Below, in pieces: positions 7,951 through 17,105 of a stretch of DNA of 64,000 bases. Numbering within the stretch: the first letter of the stretch is position 1; each line of letters begins with the position of its first letter. Origin of the DNA: Actinoplanes subtropicus (GTDB taxonomy: Bacteria; Actinomycetota; Actinomycetes; Mycobacteriales; Micromonosporaceae); the NCBI RefSeq assembly GCF_000721705.1, contig NZ_JOJL01000003.1, positions 164,352-228,351 on the forward strand, read 5' to 3'. The notes beneath the pieces are model-generated. The model saw only the letters and a list, made by a program, of their open reading frames with translations, had not been told where the DNA came from and ran no database searches. The translations under genes were made by a program, and so were the position numbers.

Positions 7951-9474
7951 ATGACCACCTACTCCCCGCCCGGTTCCGACGGATCGATCGTCAGCTACCA
8001 GAGTCGGTACGACAACTACATCGGCGGCGAGTACGTGCCGCCGGCCAAGGGGCAGTACTTCGAGAACCCCACGCCGGTGACCGGCGAGACCTTCACCGAG
8101 ATCGCCCGCGGTACCGCCGACGACGTGGAGCGGGCCCTGGACGCCGCGCACGGCGCGGCCGACGCGTGGGGCCGCACCTCGGTCGCCGAGCGGGCCACCA
8201 TCCTGAACAAGATCGCCGACCGGATGGAGGCGAACCTCGAAAAGCTCGCGGTCGCCGAGGCCTGGGAGAACGGCAAGCCGGTACGCGAGACCCTGGCCGC
8301 CGACATCCCGCTGGCGATCGACCACTTCCGCTACTTCGCCGGCGCGATCCGGGCCCAGGAGGGCACGCTCGGCCAGATCGACGACGACACCGTCGCGTAC
8401 CACTTCCACGAGCCGCTCGGCGTGGTCGGCCAGATCATTCCGTGGAACTTCCCGATCCTGATGGCGGTCTGGAAGCTGGCGCCCGCGCTGGCCGCCGGCA
8501 ACGCGGTCGTCCTCAAGCCGGCCGAGCAGACCCCCGCCTCGATCCACTACCTGATGTCGCTGATCGGCGACCTGCTGCCGCCGGGCGTCGTGAACATCGT
8601 CAACGGCTTCGGCGTCGAGGCCGGCAAGCCGCTGGCCTCGTCGAAGCGGGTAGCCAAGGTGGCGTTCACCGGCGAGACCACGACCGGCCGACTGATCATG
8701 CAGTACGCGTCCGAGAACCTCATCCCGGTCACCCTCGAGCTCGGCGGCAAGAGCGCCAACATCTTCTTCGCCGACGTTTCCTCCTCCGACGACGACTTCT
8801 TCGACAAGGCGCTCGAAGGCTTCGCGATGTTCGCGCTCAACCAGGGCGAGGTCTGCACCTGCCCGTCCCGGGCGCTCGTGCAGCAGAGCATCTATCAGGA
8901 CTTCATGGCCGCCGGCGTCAAGCGGGTGGAGAACCTCAAACAGGGCAACCCGCTCGACACCGAGACCCAGGTCGGCGCGCAGGCCTCGAACGACCAGCTC
9001 GAGAAGATCCTGTCGTACCTCGACATCGGCCGGCAGGAGGGCGCCAAGGTGCTGACCGGCGGCGCGCGGGCGGAGCTGGGCGGCAACCTGTCCGGCGGCT
9101 TCTACGTGCAGCCGACGATCTTCGAGGGCAACAACTCGATGCGGATCTTCCAGGAGGAGATCTTCGGACCCGTGGTCGCGGTGGCTCCGTTCGCCGACCC
9201 CGACGACGCCGTCAAGATCGCCAATGACTCGCTGTACGGGCTCGGCGCCGGCGTGTGGACCCGGGACATCAACCAGGCGTACCGGGCCGGCCGGGGGATC
9301 AAGGCCGGCCGGGTGTGGACGAACTGCTACCACCTCTACCCGGCGCACGCCGCGTTCGGCGGGTACAAGCAGTCCGGCATCGGCCGGGAGAACCACCTGA
9401 TGATGCTGGACCACTACCAGCAGACGAAGAACCTGCTGGTGTCGTACAGCCCGAAGGCGATGGGCTTCTTCTAG
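7951..9474 (+). CDS. NAD-dependent aldehyde dehydrogenase (acetaldehyde type)
   Basis: The 507-residue enzyme of the ALDH superfamily oxidises small aldehydes such as acetaldehyde to acids with NAD. Motifs are PWNFP with N166, general base E263 in LELGGKSAN, and the nucleophile C302 in [11 protein letters not shown]; the CTCPSR form is typical of the ExaC/AldA acetaldehyde group. The ATG at 7951 follows GGAGG by five nucleotides. The DUF779 gene begins three bases after the stop, a common pairing in bacteria. The neighbouring GAF regulator and the TTGCAACG repeats suggest substrate-induced expression. Confidence 0.93.
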   Translation: MTTYSPPGSDGSIVSYQSRYDNYIGGEYVPPAKGQYFENPTPVTGETFTEIARGTADDVERALDAAHGAADAWGRTSVAERATILNKIADRMEANLEKLAVAEAWENGKPVRETLAADIPLAIDHFRYFAGAIRAQEGTLGQIDDDTVAYHFHEPLGVVGQIIPWNFPILMAVWKLAPALAAGNAVVLKPAEQTPASIHYLMSLIGDLLPPGVVNIVNGFGVEAGKPLASSKRVAKVAFTGETTTGRLIMQYASENLIPVTLELGGKSANIFFADVSSSDDDFFDKALEGFAMFALNQGEVCTCPSRALVQQSIYQDFMAAGVKRVENLKQGNPLDTETQVGAQASNDQLEKILSYLDIGRQEGAKVLTGGARAELGGNLSGGFYVQPTIFEGNNSMRIFQEEIFGPVVAVAPFADPDDAVKIANDSLYGLGAGVWTRDINQAYRAGRGIKAGRVWTNCYHLYPAHAAFGGYKQSGIGRENHLMMLDHYQQTKNLLVSYSPKAMGFF

Positions 9475-9477
9475 GCC

Positions 9478-9855
9478 ATGGCCCGGGCAGCTCGCGTAGA
9501 CGTGACTCCCGCGGCCGCCGAGATGATGCGGCGGCTGCGGGGGCAGCACGGTCCGTTGATGTTCCACCAGTCCGGCGGGTGCTGCGACGGCAGCTCGCCG
9601 ATGTGCTACCTGGAGGGTGAGTTCCGCACCGGCCAGTCCGATGTGCTGCTCGAATCCCTCAGGATCGAAGGGGTGGACGAGCCGATCACGTTCTGGATGT
9701 CGTCCGCACAGTTCGAGCTTTGGAAGCACACCCACCTGACCGTGGACGTGGTCCCCGGGCGCGGCGCCGGCTTCTCGCTGGAGGCGCCGGAGGGCGTACG
9801 GTTCCTGATCCGTTCCCGCCTGCTCACCGAGGAGGAGCTGGCCGAACTCTCCTGA
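9478..9855 (+). CDS. DUF779 family protein
   Basis: The 125-residue cytoplasmic protein matches the DUF779 family: an early MFHQSGGCCDGSSPMC motif with cysteines 35, 36 and 43, a central FWMSSAQFELWKHT motif, and a VDVVPGRGAGFSLE core. The function is unknown. Members almost always follow an aldehyde dehydrogenase, as here (three-base gap), so a helper or redox role for that enzyme is inferred. The clustered cysteines could bind metal. Transcription is almost certainly shared with the dehydrogenase. Confidence 0.88.
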   Translation: MARAARVDVTPAAAEMMRRLRGQHGPLMFHQSGGCCDGSSPMCYLEGEFRTGQSDVLLESLRIEGVDEPITFWMSSAQFELWKHTHLTVDVVPGRGAGFSLEAPEGVRFLIRSRLLTEEELAELS

Positions 9856-10092
9856 GGTTGCCGAGACTTCATCCGAGACCGGCCGGGCCACGTACTCACC
9901 ATCGTGGACTGGCCGTTCTCCCGATTAACCGGAAAAATGCGAAAAATCGGAATTGTTCTTCTCCGATCGCGTGACGCAGATCCCGAAAACGTGCCGATGC
10001 AGCGGGGGCCGCTGGCATTGGAGCGCTTCCACCAGGCAGTGTCGTGGTTCGAGTCGCCAGTAATGACACTTGAACCGCCTGGGGAGGGTTTG

Positions 10093-10923
10093 ATGCGGTT
10101 GTCGCGATCCAAGAAGCTGGTCCTGTTCGGGATAGCCCTGCTGATGGTGGGGCTGGCCGGGCGCGCCGCCGCGGACGAGACATCTTCGGCACGTACGCAA
10201 GCAAAACCCGCGGCCTCGGCACCCAGCCCGGCCAAGCAGCAACAGACCAGGAAGCCGCCGGCGAAGGCCACCGAGTCGGCCAAGCAGAAGATCGTCACGG
10301 TCTCGGCGCGGCAGGGCTCCGGGCCCGGCGGCAGCCGGATGGTCACCGGCGGCAAGGCCGTCGCGCTCACCTTCGACGACGGCCCCGACCCGGCGGAGAC
10401 GCCGCAGATCCTGCGGTTGCTGGCCCAGCAGCACGTGCACGCGACGTTCTGCCTGGTCGGCAAGAACGTGGCGAAATTCCCCGCGCTGGTACGGCAGATC
10501 GTGGCCGGCGGGAACACGGTGTGCAACCACACCTGGAGCCACGACCTCAAGCTCGGCAAGAAGACGCCCGACCAGATCAGGGCGGACATGGCCCGGACCA
10601 ACGCGGCGATCCTGAAGGCCGCGCCGAACGCGAAGGTCAAGTTTTTCCGGGCGCCGGGCGGCAACTTCACGCCGCAGATCGTGGCCATCGCCAAGCAGTT
10701 GGGGATGGGCTCGCTCTACTGGAAGGTCGACCCGCGCGACTGGGACCACCCGAAGGGCGAGACGCACGCCCAGCACCGGGCCCGAGTGATCGCGAAGGTG
10801 GAGCACAACACGCACGCCGGGGCGATCGTGCTGTCGCACGACTACGCGCAGCCGGACACCATCGCCGCGTACCACACGCTGGTGCCGTGGCTGAAGAAGC
10901 GCTTCCAGCTGATCGGCATGTAA
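10093..10923 (+). CDS. Secreted polysaccharide deacetylase (NodB domain)
   Basis: The 276-residue protein has a signal peptide (residues 1-27, KKLVLFGIALLMVGLAGRAAA), an Ala/Pro/Lys-rich linker to about 85, and a NodB/CE4 catalytic domain. Metal and catalytic motifs are complete: TFDDGPD (D95, D96), HTWSH (H146, H150), RAPGG (R186) and a late VLSHDY histidine. It probably removes acetyl groups from peptidoglycan or another wall polysaccharide outside the cell. The ATG at 10093 is preferred over upstream in-frame starts because GGGGAGGG precedes it and the signal sequence follows at once. The convergent DUF3499 gene ends six bases away. Confidence 0.9.
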   Translation: MRLSRSKKLVLFGIALLMVGLAGRAAADETSSARTQAKPAASAPSPAKQQQTRKPPAKATESAKQKIVTVSARQGSGPGGSRMVTGGKAVALTFDDGPDPAETPQILRLLAQQHVHATFCLVGKNVAKFPALVRQIVAGGNTVCNHTWSHDLKLGKKTPDQIRADMARTNAAILKAAPNAKVKFFRAPGGNFTPQIVAIAKQLGMGSLYWKVDPRDWDHPKGETHAQHRARVIAKVEHNTHAGAIVLSHDYAQPDTIAAYHTLVPWLKKRFQLIGM

Positions 10924-10929
10924 CGCCGG

Positions 10930-11295
10930 TCAGTGGGCCGGTGGGATCACCCTCAGGTGACCCCGCCGGCCCGTCTGGTGTCCGGGGAGATCCTGCTCGT
11001 CGGAGCGCGGGGGCGGCGCGGGCGGGCGGGCCGCCTCGCGCACGGCGTCGGCGAGGGCGACCAGGTCGTCGGTGGTGGGGGGCGGGGGCGCGAAATCGCC
11101 GTCGTGCCGGACGAGCTCCCAGCCTCGGGGGGCGGTGAGGCTGCGCGCGTGCGGCTCGCAGAGGTCGTACGTGTGGGGTTCGGCGAACGCCGCCAGGGGG
11201 CCGACGACGGCGGTCGAATCGCTGTAGACGTAGGTCAGTGTGGCGACCGCCTGTCGGGGACAGCCGTTCCGGGAGCAGCGCCGTGGGGACCTCAC
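10930..11295 (-). CDS. DUF3499 family protein
   Basis: The 121-residue protein begins with the characteristic MRSPRRCSRNGCPRQAVATL segment of DUF3499 and continues TYVYSDSTAVVGPLA and EPHTYDLCEPHA. C7, C12, C46 and H49 look like a zinc site. The C-terminal 40 residues are proline-rich. Function is unknown; the family is actinobacterial and usually adjacent to the DUF1025 and whiB2 genes, as here. The GTG start at 11293-11295 is only four bases from a large inverted repeat and lacks a Shine-Dalgarno, so leaderless or structure-controlled translation is possible. Confidence 0.85.
   Translation of the reverse strand: MRSPRRCSRNGCPRQAVATLTYVYSDSTAVVGPLAAFAEPHTYDLCEPHARSLTAPRGWELVRHDGDFAPPPPTTDDLVALADAVREAARPPAPPPRSDEQDLPGHQTGRRGHLRVIPPAH
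10935..10972. terminator. Hairpin between convergent genes
   Basis: GGGCCGG (10935-10941) and CCGGCCC (10966-10972) enclose a second partly paired stem (GGGATCACC / GGTGACCCC). The structure lies just after the deacetylase stop and within the 3' end of the DUF3499 gene, suggesting a shared terminator. Confidence 0.5.
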
Positions 11296-11299
11296 GGCG

Positions 11300-11343
11300 G
11301 CACGTTATCGCCCCGCGGGCTCGCGTGGGGGGCGATAACGTGC
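11300..11343. promoter_or_regulatory. 15-bp perfect inverted repeat upstream of DUF3499
   Basis: GCACGTTATCGCCCC (11300-11314) and its exact complement (11329-11343) flank a 14-nt spacer in the divergent region between the DUF3499 and DUF1025 genes. One arm ends four bases from the DUF3499 start codon. It could be an operator or an mRNA hairpin that masks the start. Confidence 0.5.
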
Positions 11344-11502
11344 GACACGCCGACCCGCCGCGCATCACGATTCGGTCGACACGCCGCCCCTAAGGAGCGA
11401 ATTGCATTTCCGCCCGTTTTCGGGACGCCGCTCCGCTCTTTCGGGACACGCGGCGGAACACGGCTGCGCCTTGCGCGGCCGTCGTAGGACTAGGCTGGAT
11501 GG

Positions 11503-11976
11503 GTGACCACGAGCCCCGAGCGCCGCCGCAGTGACCGGGCGGCGCGCACCACCGGCCCGGGACACCCGGCCCGGCGCGACCGGCACGGTCGCGGTCTCCG
11601 CGGCCGCCTGGTCCCGGCCACCGTCCCGCTGGCCCGCACCAAGGCCGAAATCTTCGACGACCTGGTGCTCGACACCGTCGAGAGCCTCGAGCGGCGCTAC
11701 GCCAAGGAGCTGGCCGGCGTCGAGTTCGCGGTGGAGGATGTGCCTCCCGACCTGAATGTCTACGACTCCGACGTGCTCGAGGACGGCGAGGTGCCGCTGG
11801 CCCGGCTGCTGCCCGGGCGGCCCGGCCGGCAGGAGCTTCCCCCTCGGATAGTGCTCTACCGGCGGCCGCTGGAGTTCCGGGCGATGGACCGCGAGGACCT
11901 CGCCGACCTCGTCCACGATGTGATCATCGAGCAGGTAGCCAACCTGCTCGGGGTGGATCCCGACGAGCTCTCTTAA
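11503..11976 (+). CDS. DUF1025/zincin-like metallopeptidase family protein with degenerate active site
   Basis: The 157-residue protein has a basic N-terminus (1-38) followed by the DUF1025 core: FDDLVLDTVESLERRYAKEL, the VEDVPPD motif, PPRIVLYRRPLEFRA and a final helix. Family zincins carry HExxH in that last helix. Here the aligned segment reads IIEQVANLLGVDPDEL, with both histidines and the glutamate replaced, so proteolysis is unlikely. Actinobacterial members, from memory, share this change. It is divergent from the DUF3499 gene and convergent with whiB. Mycobacterial genomes keep the same three-gene order. Confidence 0.85.
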   Translation: MTTSPERRRSDRAARTTGPGHPARRDRHGRGLRGRLVPATVPLARTKAEIFDDLVLDTVESLERRYAKELAGVEFAVEDVPPDLNVYDSDVLEDGEVPLARLLPGRPGRQELPPRIVLYRRPLEFRAMDREDLADLVHDVIIEQVANLLGVDPDELS

Positions 11977-11989
11977 GCGCTGAGCTCGC

Positions 11990-12247
11990 TCAAGCAACCC
12001 GTCGCTTCAGCTTGCGGCGCTCGCGCTCGGAGAGCCCGCCCCAGATGCCGAAGCGTTCGTCGTGGCCCAGCGCGTACTCCAGGCACTCGGCCTTGACCTC
12101 GCAGCGGCCGCAGATCCGCTTCGCCTCGCGGGTCGATCCGCCCTTCTCCGGAAAGAAGGCCTCCGGATCGGTCTGCGAACACAGCGCCCGCTCCTGCCAC
12201 TCGGGCGCGTCCCCGAGCAGGTCTACCCCTTCAACCTGCGCTTCCAT
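11990..12247 (-). CDS. whiB: WhiB-family iron-sulfur regulator (WhiB2-like)
   Basis: The 85-residue protein has the four conserved cysteines for a [4Fe-4S] cluster (C23, C46, C49, C55 in ALCSQTDPEAFFP and ICGRCEVKAEC), the G-I-W-G-G turn (67-71) and a basic tail RERRKLKRRVA. It resembles WhiB/WhiB2/WhmD, which controls septation and sporulation together with WhiA. The ATG at 12245-12247 is chosen because GGGAGG sits seven nucleotides upstream; a start 15 bases earlier would place that motif inside the gene. A perfect 14-bp palindrome lies about 110 bp upstream. It is flanked by fbiC and the DUF1025 gene. Confidence 0.92.
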   Translation of the reverse strand: MEAQVEGVDLLGDAPEWQERALCSQTDPEAFFPEKGGSTREAKRICGRCEVKAECLEYALGHDERFGIWGGLSERERRKLKRRVA

Positions 12248-12355
12248 CGGCGTGCCTCCCAATTCCGCGCCGGCATCGCTGCCGGCGCTGACCCCCCACG
12301 CACGCGGCGTGTTTTCTGCGAGCCGGTACCCCTCCCGCTCGCAACCCCACCGAAA

Positions 12356-12369
12356 TTACACGCGTGTAA
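12356..12369. promoter_or_regulatory. Perfect 14-bp palindrome upstream of whiB
   Basis: TTACACGCGTGTAA is a perfect palindrome in the 281-bp gap between whiB and fbiC, 109 bp upstream of the whiB start. It is the size of a dimeric regulator operator; the regulator is unknown. Confidence 0.45.
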
Positions 12370-12528
12370 GACGTGCGTCGTCAAGCCGAACCTGATAAAT
12401 AGGCCCGTTTCCCCGGCGCGCCTTCGGCGCGTCGTGGTCCCGTTCCTGCCCTATCTCTCAGGAGCCGCACAGGGTTACGCCGCCGCGGCGCGTCATGCCC
12501 AATTTAACCCGATTTGTGACCTTGGTGA

Positions 12529-15030
12529 TCAGCGCCGTCCGTAGACTGTGGTGCGCTCCACTGCCGGACGCCCCACCGCCGCCGCGAGCTCCTTGAGCTC
12601 GGCGACCGTGCGGGCCGAGCCGTGCTCCGAGCCGGCCATCCGGGAAATCGTCTCCTCCATCAGCGTGCCGCCAAGATCGTTGCAACCGCCGTTGAGCATT
12701 ACCCGGGTTCCGTCGTCGCCAAGCTTCACCCAGGAACATTGGATGTTGTCGATCCGGCCGTGCAGCAGGATGCGGGCCATCGCGTGCACCACCCTGTTCT
12801 CCCGCCAGCTGGCGCCGGCCCGGGCGATCCCGGCCAGGTAGATCGGGGCGTTGGTGTGGATGAACGGCAGCGCCACGAACTCGGTGAAGCCGCCGGTCTC
12901 GTCCTGCACCCCGGCCAGCACCCGGAAGTGGCCCAGCCACTGCCGCGGGTGGTCGACGTGGCCGTACATCATGGTCGAACTGGATCGGATGCCCAGCTGG
13001 TGCGCGGTGGTGACGACCTCGATCCAGGTGCTGGCCGGGAGCTTGCCCTTGGTCAGCACCCAGCGCACGTCGTCGTCGAGGATCTCGGCGGCGGTGCCCG
13101 GGATGGTGTCCAGCCCCGCCTCGCGCAGTTCGGTCAGCCACTCCCGGATCGACACGCCGGCCTTCGAGGCGCCGGTGACGATCTCCATCGGGGAGTACGC
13201 GTGGACGTGCATGCCGGGCACCCGCCGCTTGACGGCGCGGACGAGATCGGCGTACGCGGTCACCGGCATCTTCGGATCGATACCGCCCTGCATGCAGACC
13301 TCGGAGGCGCCGTCCTGCCAGGCCTGCTCGGCCCGGTCGGCGACCTGCTCGACGGAGAGCCGGTAGGCGTCGGCGTCCTGCTCGCGCTGGGCGAAGGCGC
13401 AGAAGCGGCAGCCCACGTAGCAGACGTTGGTGAAGTTGATGTTCCGGTTCACGACGTACGTGATGTCCTCGCCGTTGACCTCCTTGCGCAGGTCGTCGGC
13501 GATGCGGGCCAGTTCGTCGAGGGCCGAGCCGTCGGCGTTGAACAGCGCCATCGCCTTATCCTCGTGCTTCGGGAGGAGGAGGGCGGCGGGGTCTTCGGCG
13601 GCCAGCTTCAGTCCGGCCAGGACGTCGGTGGGGGTCGACTGCTCGGTGCCGGTCTTGATGTGGGCGGCTACTTCCTTCCAGTCGCCGTAGACGTCGTCAA
13701 AATCTCCACGGCGATCGCTCGTACGCCCCGTCGTGTCGATCGTTGCGAAGAGGTCAATTCGCCCATTTCCCGAAATATCGTCGGGCTCTTGCCATGGGCG
13801 GCCGATCACCGGCGCGTCTTCCCTGGCCAGCCCGTTTTCATCGACCAGCGCCGCCACGTGGGCGGTCAAGCGGGGATCCAACCAGCCCTCCCGCTTGACG
13901 TACTCCGGGTAGATCGTCAGGCGCTCTCGCAGGACAAATCCGGCTTCGGCCGATTTTTCGCGCAATAGCTCGATCTGCGGCCACGGGCGCTCGGGGTTGA
14001 CGTGGTCGGGGGTCACCGGCGAGACGCCGCCCCAGTCGTCGATGCCGGCCCGCAGCAGCAGGTCGAATTCCGCGTCGATCAGGTTGGGCGGCGCCTGGAT
14101 GCGCGCCCGCGGGCCCAGGATGACCCGGGCCACCGCCACCGTCGCGGCCAGCTCGCGCAGCTCGGCGTCGGGCATGCCACGCATCGCCGTGTCCGGCTTC
14201 GCGCGGAAGTTCTGGATGATGACCTCTTGGATGTGCCCGAACTCGCGGGCCGTCCGGCGCATCGCGAAGATGGCGTCGACCCGCTCGGCCCGGGTCTCGC
14301 CGATCCCGATCAGGATGCCGGTGGTGAACGGGACGCCCACCCGGCCGGCGTCGTCGAGGACCCGCAGCCGTACGGCCGGCTCCTTGTCCGGCGAACCGTA
14401 GTGCGGACCGCCCGGCTCCGACCACAGCCGGGTCGCCGTGGTCTCCAGCATCATCCCCATGCTCGGCGCCACCGGCTTGAGCCGCTGCAGGTCGGCCCAG
14501 CTCAGCACGCCCGGGTTCAGGTGCGGCAGCAGGCCGGTCTCCTCCAGCACCGCGATCGCGCAGGCCCGCACGTAGTCGAGGGTGGAGTCGTAACCGCGCT
14601 CGTCCAGCCACTGCCGGGCGGCCGGCCAGCGCTCCTCGGGGCGGTCGCCCAGCGTGAACAGCGCCTCCTTGCAGCCCTGCGCGGCGCCCTGGCGGGCGAT
14701 CTCCAGGACCTCCTCGCGCTCCAGGAAGGCGGCCGGCAGGCGGTGCGGCACGGTGGCGAACGTGCAGTAGTGACAGCGATCGCGGCAGAGCCGGGTCAGC
14801 GGGATGAAGACCTTTTTCGAGTACGTGACGACGCCCGCCCGGCCGGCCTCGCGCAGGCCCGCGTCCCGGATACCGCCGGCGATCGCGAGCAGGTCGTCGA
14901 GGCGTTCCCCGGCGGCGGCCAGCAGGGCCGTCGCCTCCTCGGCGTTGATCGCTTTGCCGTCGGCGGCGCGGCGCAGGGCGCGGCGGATGCTCGCCTCGGT
15001 GGGAACCGGTTCCTCAATGACCTCTACCAC
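12529..15030 (-). CDS. fbiC: 7,8-didemethyl-8-hydroxy-5-deazariboflavin (FO) synthase, CofG-CofH fusion
   Basis: The 833-residue protein makes the F420 chromophore FO from tyrosine and 5-amino-6-ribitylaminouracil. Both radical-SAM halves are intact: the CofG half has CRDRCHYC (C82, C86, C89) and the CofH half has [10 protein letters not shown] at about 535-545. Length matches actinobacterial FbiC. The GTG at 15028-15030 opens the frame. Unlike in mycobacteria, where fbiC is remote, it lies between whiB and the fbiA-fbiB pair, with one membrane-protein gene intervening. Confidence 0.96.
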   Translation of the reverse strand: MVEVIEEPVPTEASIRRALRRAADGKAINAEEATALLAAAGERLDDLLAIAGGIRDAGLREAGRAGVVTYSKKVFIPLTRLCRDRCHYCTFATVPHRLPAAFLEREEVLEIARQGAAQGCKEALFTLGDRPEERWPAARQWLDERGYDSTLDYVRACAIAVLEETGLLPHLNPGVLSWADLQRLKPVAPSMGMMLETTATRLWSEPGGPHYGSPDKEPAVRLRVLDDAGRVGVPFTTGILIGIGETRAERVDAIFAMRRTAREFGHIQEVIIQNFRAKPDTAMRGMPDAELRELAATVAVARVILGPRARIQAPPNLIDAEFDLLLRAGIDDWGGVSPVTPDHVNPERPWPQIELLREKSAEAGFVLRERLTIYPEYVKREGWLDPRLTAHVAALVDENGLAREDAPVIGRPWQEPDDISGNGRIDLFATIDTTGRTSDRRGDFDDVYGDWKEVAAHIKTGTEQSTPTDVLAGLKLAAEDPAALLLPKHEDKAMALFNADGSALDELARIADDLRKEVNGEDITYVVNRNINFTNVCYVGCRFCAFAQREQDADAYRLSVEQVADRAEQAWQDGASEVCMQGGIDPKMPVTAYADLVRAVKRRVPGMHVHAYSPMEIVTGASKAGVSIREWLTELREAGLDTIPGTAAEILDDDVRWVLTKGKLPASTWIEVVTTAHQLGIRSSSTMMYGHVDHPRQWLGHFRVLAGVQDETGGFTEFVALPFIHTNAPIYLAGIARAGASWRENRVVHAMARILLHGRIDNIQCSWVKLGDDGTRVMLNGGCNDLGGTLMEETISRMAGSEHGSARTVAELKELAAAVGRPAVERTTVYGRR

Positions 15031-15117
15031 CAGAGCAGCCTAGGCCGGATTGTGCCCGGTTGTGCAGGTGGTGCCCGGGTGCGCGCAGTGGCATAGGACA
15101 CGGCAGCGTTCGGGAAT

Positions 15118-16035
15118 TCACTGCCGGGGCGGATCCTCCCCGGCCGGGCCGAAACCGGGGCGCTCGTCGCCGAGCTTCTGGGTGCGGTCGTCGGGCTGCT
15201 CCGGCGGGACCACCTGGGTCGGGTCGGCGGGCGCCGGGTGGGTGGCGGGCGCCGGGTACGTCGTGCCGGCGGGGGCGGCCGAGGCGGGCGCCGGGTAGCT
15301 GGTACCGGCCGGGGCGGCCGAGGTGGGGGCGTTCGGGCTGGGGATCTGGGCGGCCGGCTGGTTCCACGCGGGGGCGGGCTGGCCGTACGTGGCCGGGGCG
15401 AAGCCCTGCTGACCCGGGGCCGGCGGGTAGCCCGGGGCGGGCGGCGGCGGGTAGCCCGGGCCCGGCTGGCCGGGCGGCGGGCCGTAGCCGGGCTGGGCCG
15501 GGTAGGTGCCCGGCTGGTTGTACTGCGGCTGGCCGTACATGCCGGGCTGCGGCTTCGGGCGCGGGGTGAAGAACATGTTGCGCCAGATCTGGAAGACCGC
15601 GAAGGCTGCGACCCCGAAGACGGCGAGCCAGGCGACCCGGCTGAGCAGCCCCTCCAGCGCGCTGCGGGCGCCGTTGTGGTCGGCCTCGTTGATCAGGCCG
15701 AACAGCACGCCGAAGAAGACGCCGAACAGCGCCATCACCGCGTACTCCACCGCGGCGGCCACCACGATCAGCTGCGCCTTCGGATGCCGGGGCTGCACCA
15801 GCAGGGACAGCAGCACGGCGGCGAGCGGGAAGCCGATCGTCACGAGGTTGATGAAATTGCCGAAGCTGCCCTGGGTGCGGTAGCCGAAACCGTCGCCGAT
15901 CAGGTCGACCACCGCCAGGAACAAGAAGACGGCAGTGGCTCCGACCAAGACGTACGCCGCGAGGTCGCGGAGCGGGCGAAGGTACTGGCCGGCCGATTTG
16001 ACCTCGCCCGGCACGGGCTGCGGTTGGCTGGTCAC
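15118..16035 (-). CDS. Polytopic membrane protein with proline-rich C-terminal tail
   Basis: A 305-residue protein of unknown function. Residues about 20-175 contain four hydrophobic segments (AAYVLVGATAVFLFLAVVDL, VTIGFPLAAVLLSLLV, VVAAAVEYAVMALFGVFFGV, VAWLAVFGVAAFAVFQIW). The last 125 residues are a cytoplasmic-looking Pro/Gly/Ala/Tyr-rich tail with PGYPPPPAPGYPP-type and APAGT-type repeats. The GTG at 16033-16035 is used because GGGAGA lies five bases upstream. It follows fbiC with divergent fbiA beyond. Similar Pro-rich membrane proteins are common in actinomycetes; nothing points to a specific role. Confidence 0.7.
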   Translation of the reverse strand: MTSQPQPVPGEVKSAGQYLRPLRDLAAYVLVGATAVFLFLAVVDLIGDGFGYRTQGSFGNFINLVTIGFPLAAVLLSLLVQPRHPKAQLIVVAAAVEYAVMALFGVFFGVLFGLINEADHNGARSALEGLLSRVAWLAVFGVAAFAVFQIWRNMFFTPRPKPQPGMYGQPQYNQPGTYPAQPGYGPPPGQPGPGYPPPPAPGYPPAPGQQGFAPATYGQPAPAWNQPAAQIPSPNAPTSAAPAGTSYPAPASAAPAGTTYPAPATHPAPADPTQVVPPEQPDDRTQKLGDERPGFGPAGEDPPRQ

Positions 16036-16148
16036 TGGTTCTCCCTGACGGACGATGGGTGGGGTCGGCCCAGCGTAGACCGCCCGCGCATGGGCCACCT
16101 GATACCCGGCGGGCGGATTTGTCATACCCGTGCGGAAGGATGAACCCC

Positions 16149-17105
16149 ATGCGGATCGTGGTTCTCTCCGGTGGCATCGGCGGCGCGAAGTTCCTCGTCG
16201 GTGTGCGCGCCCATGCCCGGGCCATCGGCGCCGACGTGACGGCGGTGGTCAACGTCGGCGACGACGTTCGGCTGCACGGCCTGCAGATCTGCCCCGATCT
16301 CGACAGCGTGATGTATACGTTGGGCGGCGCGCACGACCCCGAGCGGGGCTGGGGCCGCGTCGGCGAGACCTGGGTGGTGAAACAGGAGCTCGCGGCGTAT
16401 GGCGTCGAGCCGTCGTGGTTCGGCCTGGGCGACAAGGACATCGCCACCCATCTCGTACGAACTCAGATGCTCGCCGCCGGTTTTCCGCTGTCCCAGGTGA
16501 CCGCGGCGTTGTGCGAGCGCTGGAAACCTGGCCTGACCATGCTCCCGGCCACCGACGACCGGCTCGAGACGCATGTGGTGGTCGATGTCGACGGCGAGCG
16601 CAAGGCGATTCACTTCCAGGAGTGGTGGGTCCGCTATCGGGGTGACGTGCCCACTCACCGGTTCGTGTTCGTCGGCGCCGACGCGGCGAAACCGGCCCCC
16701 GGCGTGGTCGACGCGATCACCACGGCGGATGTGGTGCTGATCGCCCCGAGCAACCCGGTGGTCAGCATCGCCCCGATCCTCGCCGTCGACCCGATCCGCG
16801 ACGCGGTGGCGAGCGGCCCGGCGCCCGTCGTCGGCGTCTCCCCGATCATCGGCGACTCCCCGATCCGCGGCATGGCCGACAAGTGCCTGGCCACCCTGGG
16901 CGTCGAGGTCTCGGCCGCCGGCGTCGGCGCGCTGTACGGTCCCCGCGGCGACAACGGCCTGCTGGACGGCTGGCTGGTCGACACCGCCGACGCGGCCGCC
17001 GCGGTGCCCGGCGTGCCGACCCGGGCGGTGCCGCTCTGGATGACTTCCGAGGAGGCGACGGCCCAGATGGTCGCCGACGCGCTGTCCCTGGCCGGTGTCG
17101 CGTGA
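16149..17105 (+). CDS. fbiA: 2-phospho-L-lactate transferase family protein
   Basis: The 318-residue enzyme joins FO to a phosphoenolpyruvyl- or lactyl-guanosine donor in F420-0 formation (in mycobacteria the product is dehydro-F420-0). The CofD fold is clear: MRIVVLSGGIGGAKFL at the N-terminus, NVGDDVRLHGLQICPDLDSV, and GVSPIIGDSPIRGMADKCL. The second ATG (16149-16151) is selected because GGAAGG lies nine bases upstream; the first ATG directly abuts it. The stop overlaps the fbiB GTG by four bases, so the pair is translationally coupled. Confidence 0.95.
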   Translation: MRIVVLSGGIGGAKFLVGVRAHARAIGADVTAVVNVGDDVRLHGLQICPDLDSVMYTLGGAHDPERGWGRVGETWVVKQELAAYGVEPSWFGLGDKDIATHLVRTQMLAAGFPLSQVTAALCERWKPGLTMLPATDDRLETHVVVDVDGERKAIHFQEWWVRYRGDVPTHRFVFVGADAAKPAPGVVDAITTADVVLIAPSNPVVSIAPILAVDPIRDAVASGPAPVVGVSPIIGDSPIRGMADKCLATLGVEVSAAGVGALYGPRGDNGLLDGWLVDTADAAAAVPGVPTRAVPLWMTSEEATAQMVADALSLAGVA

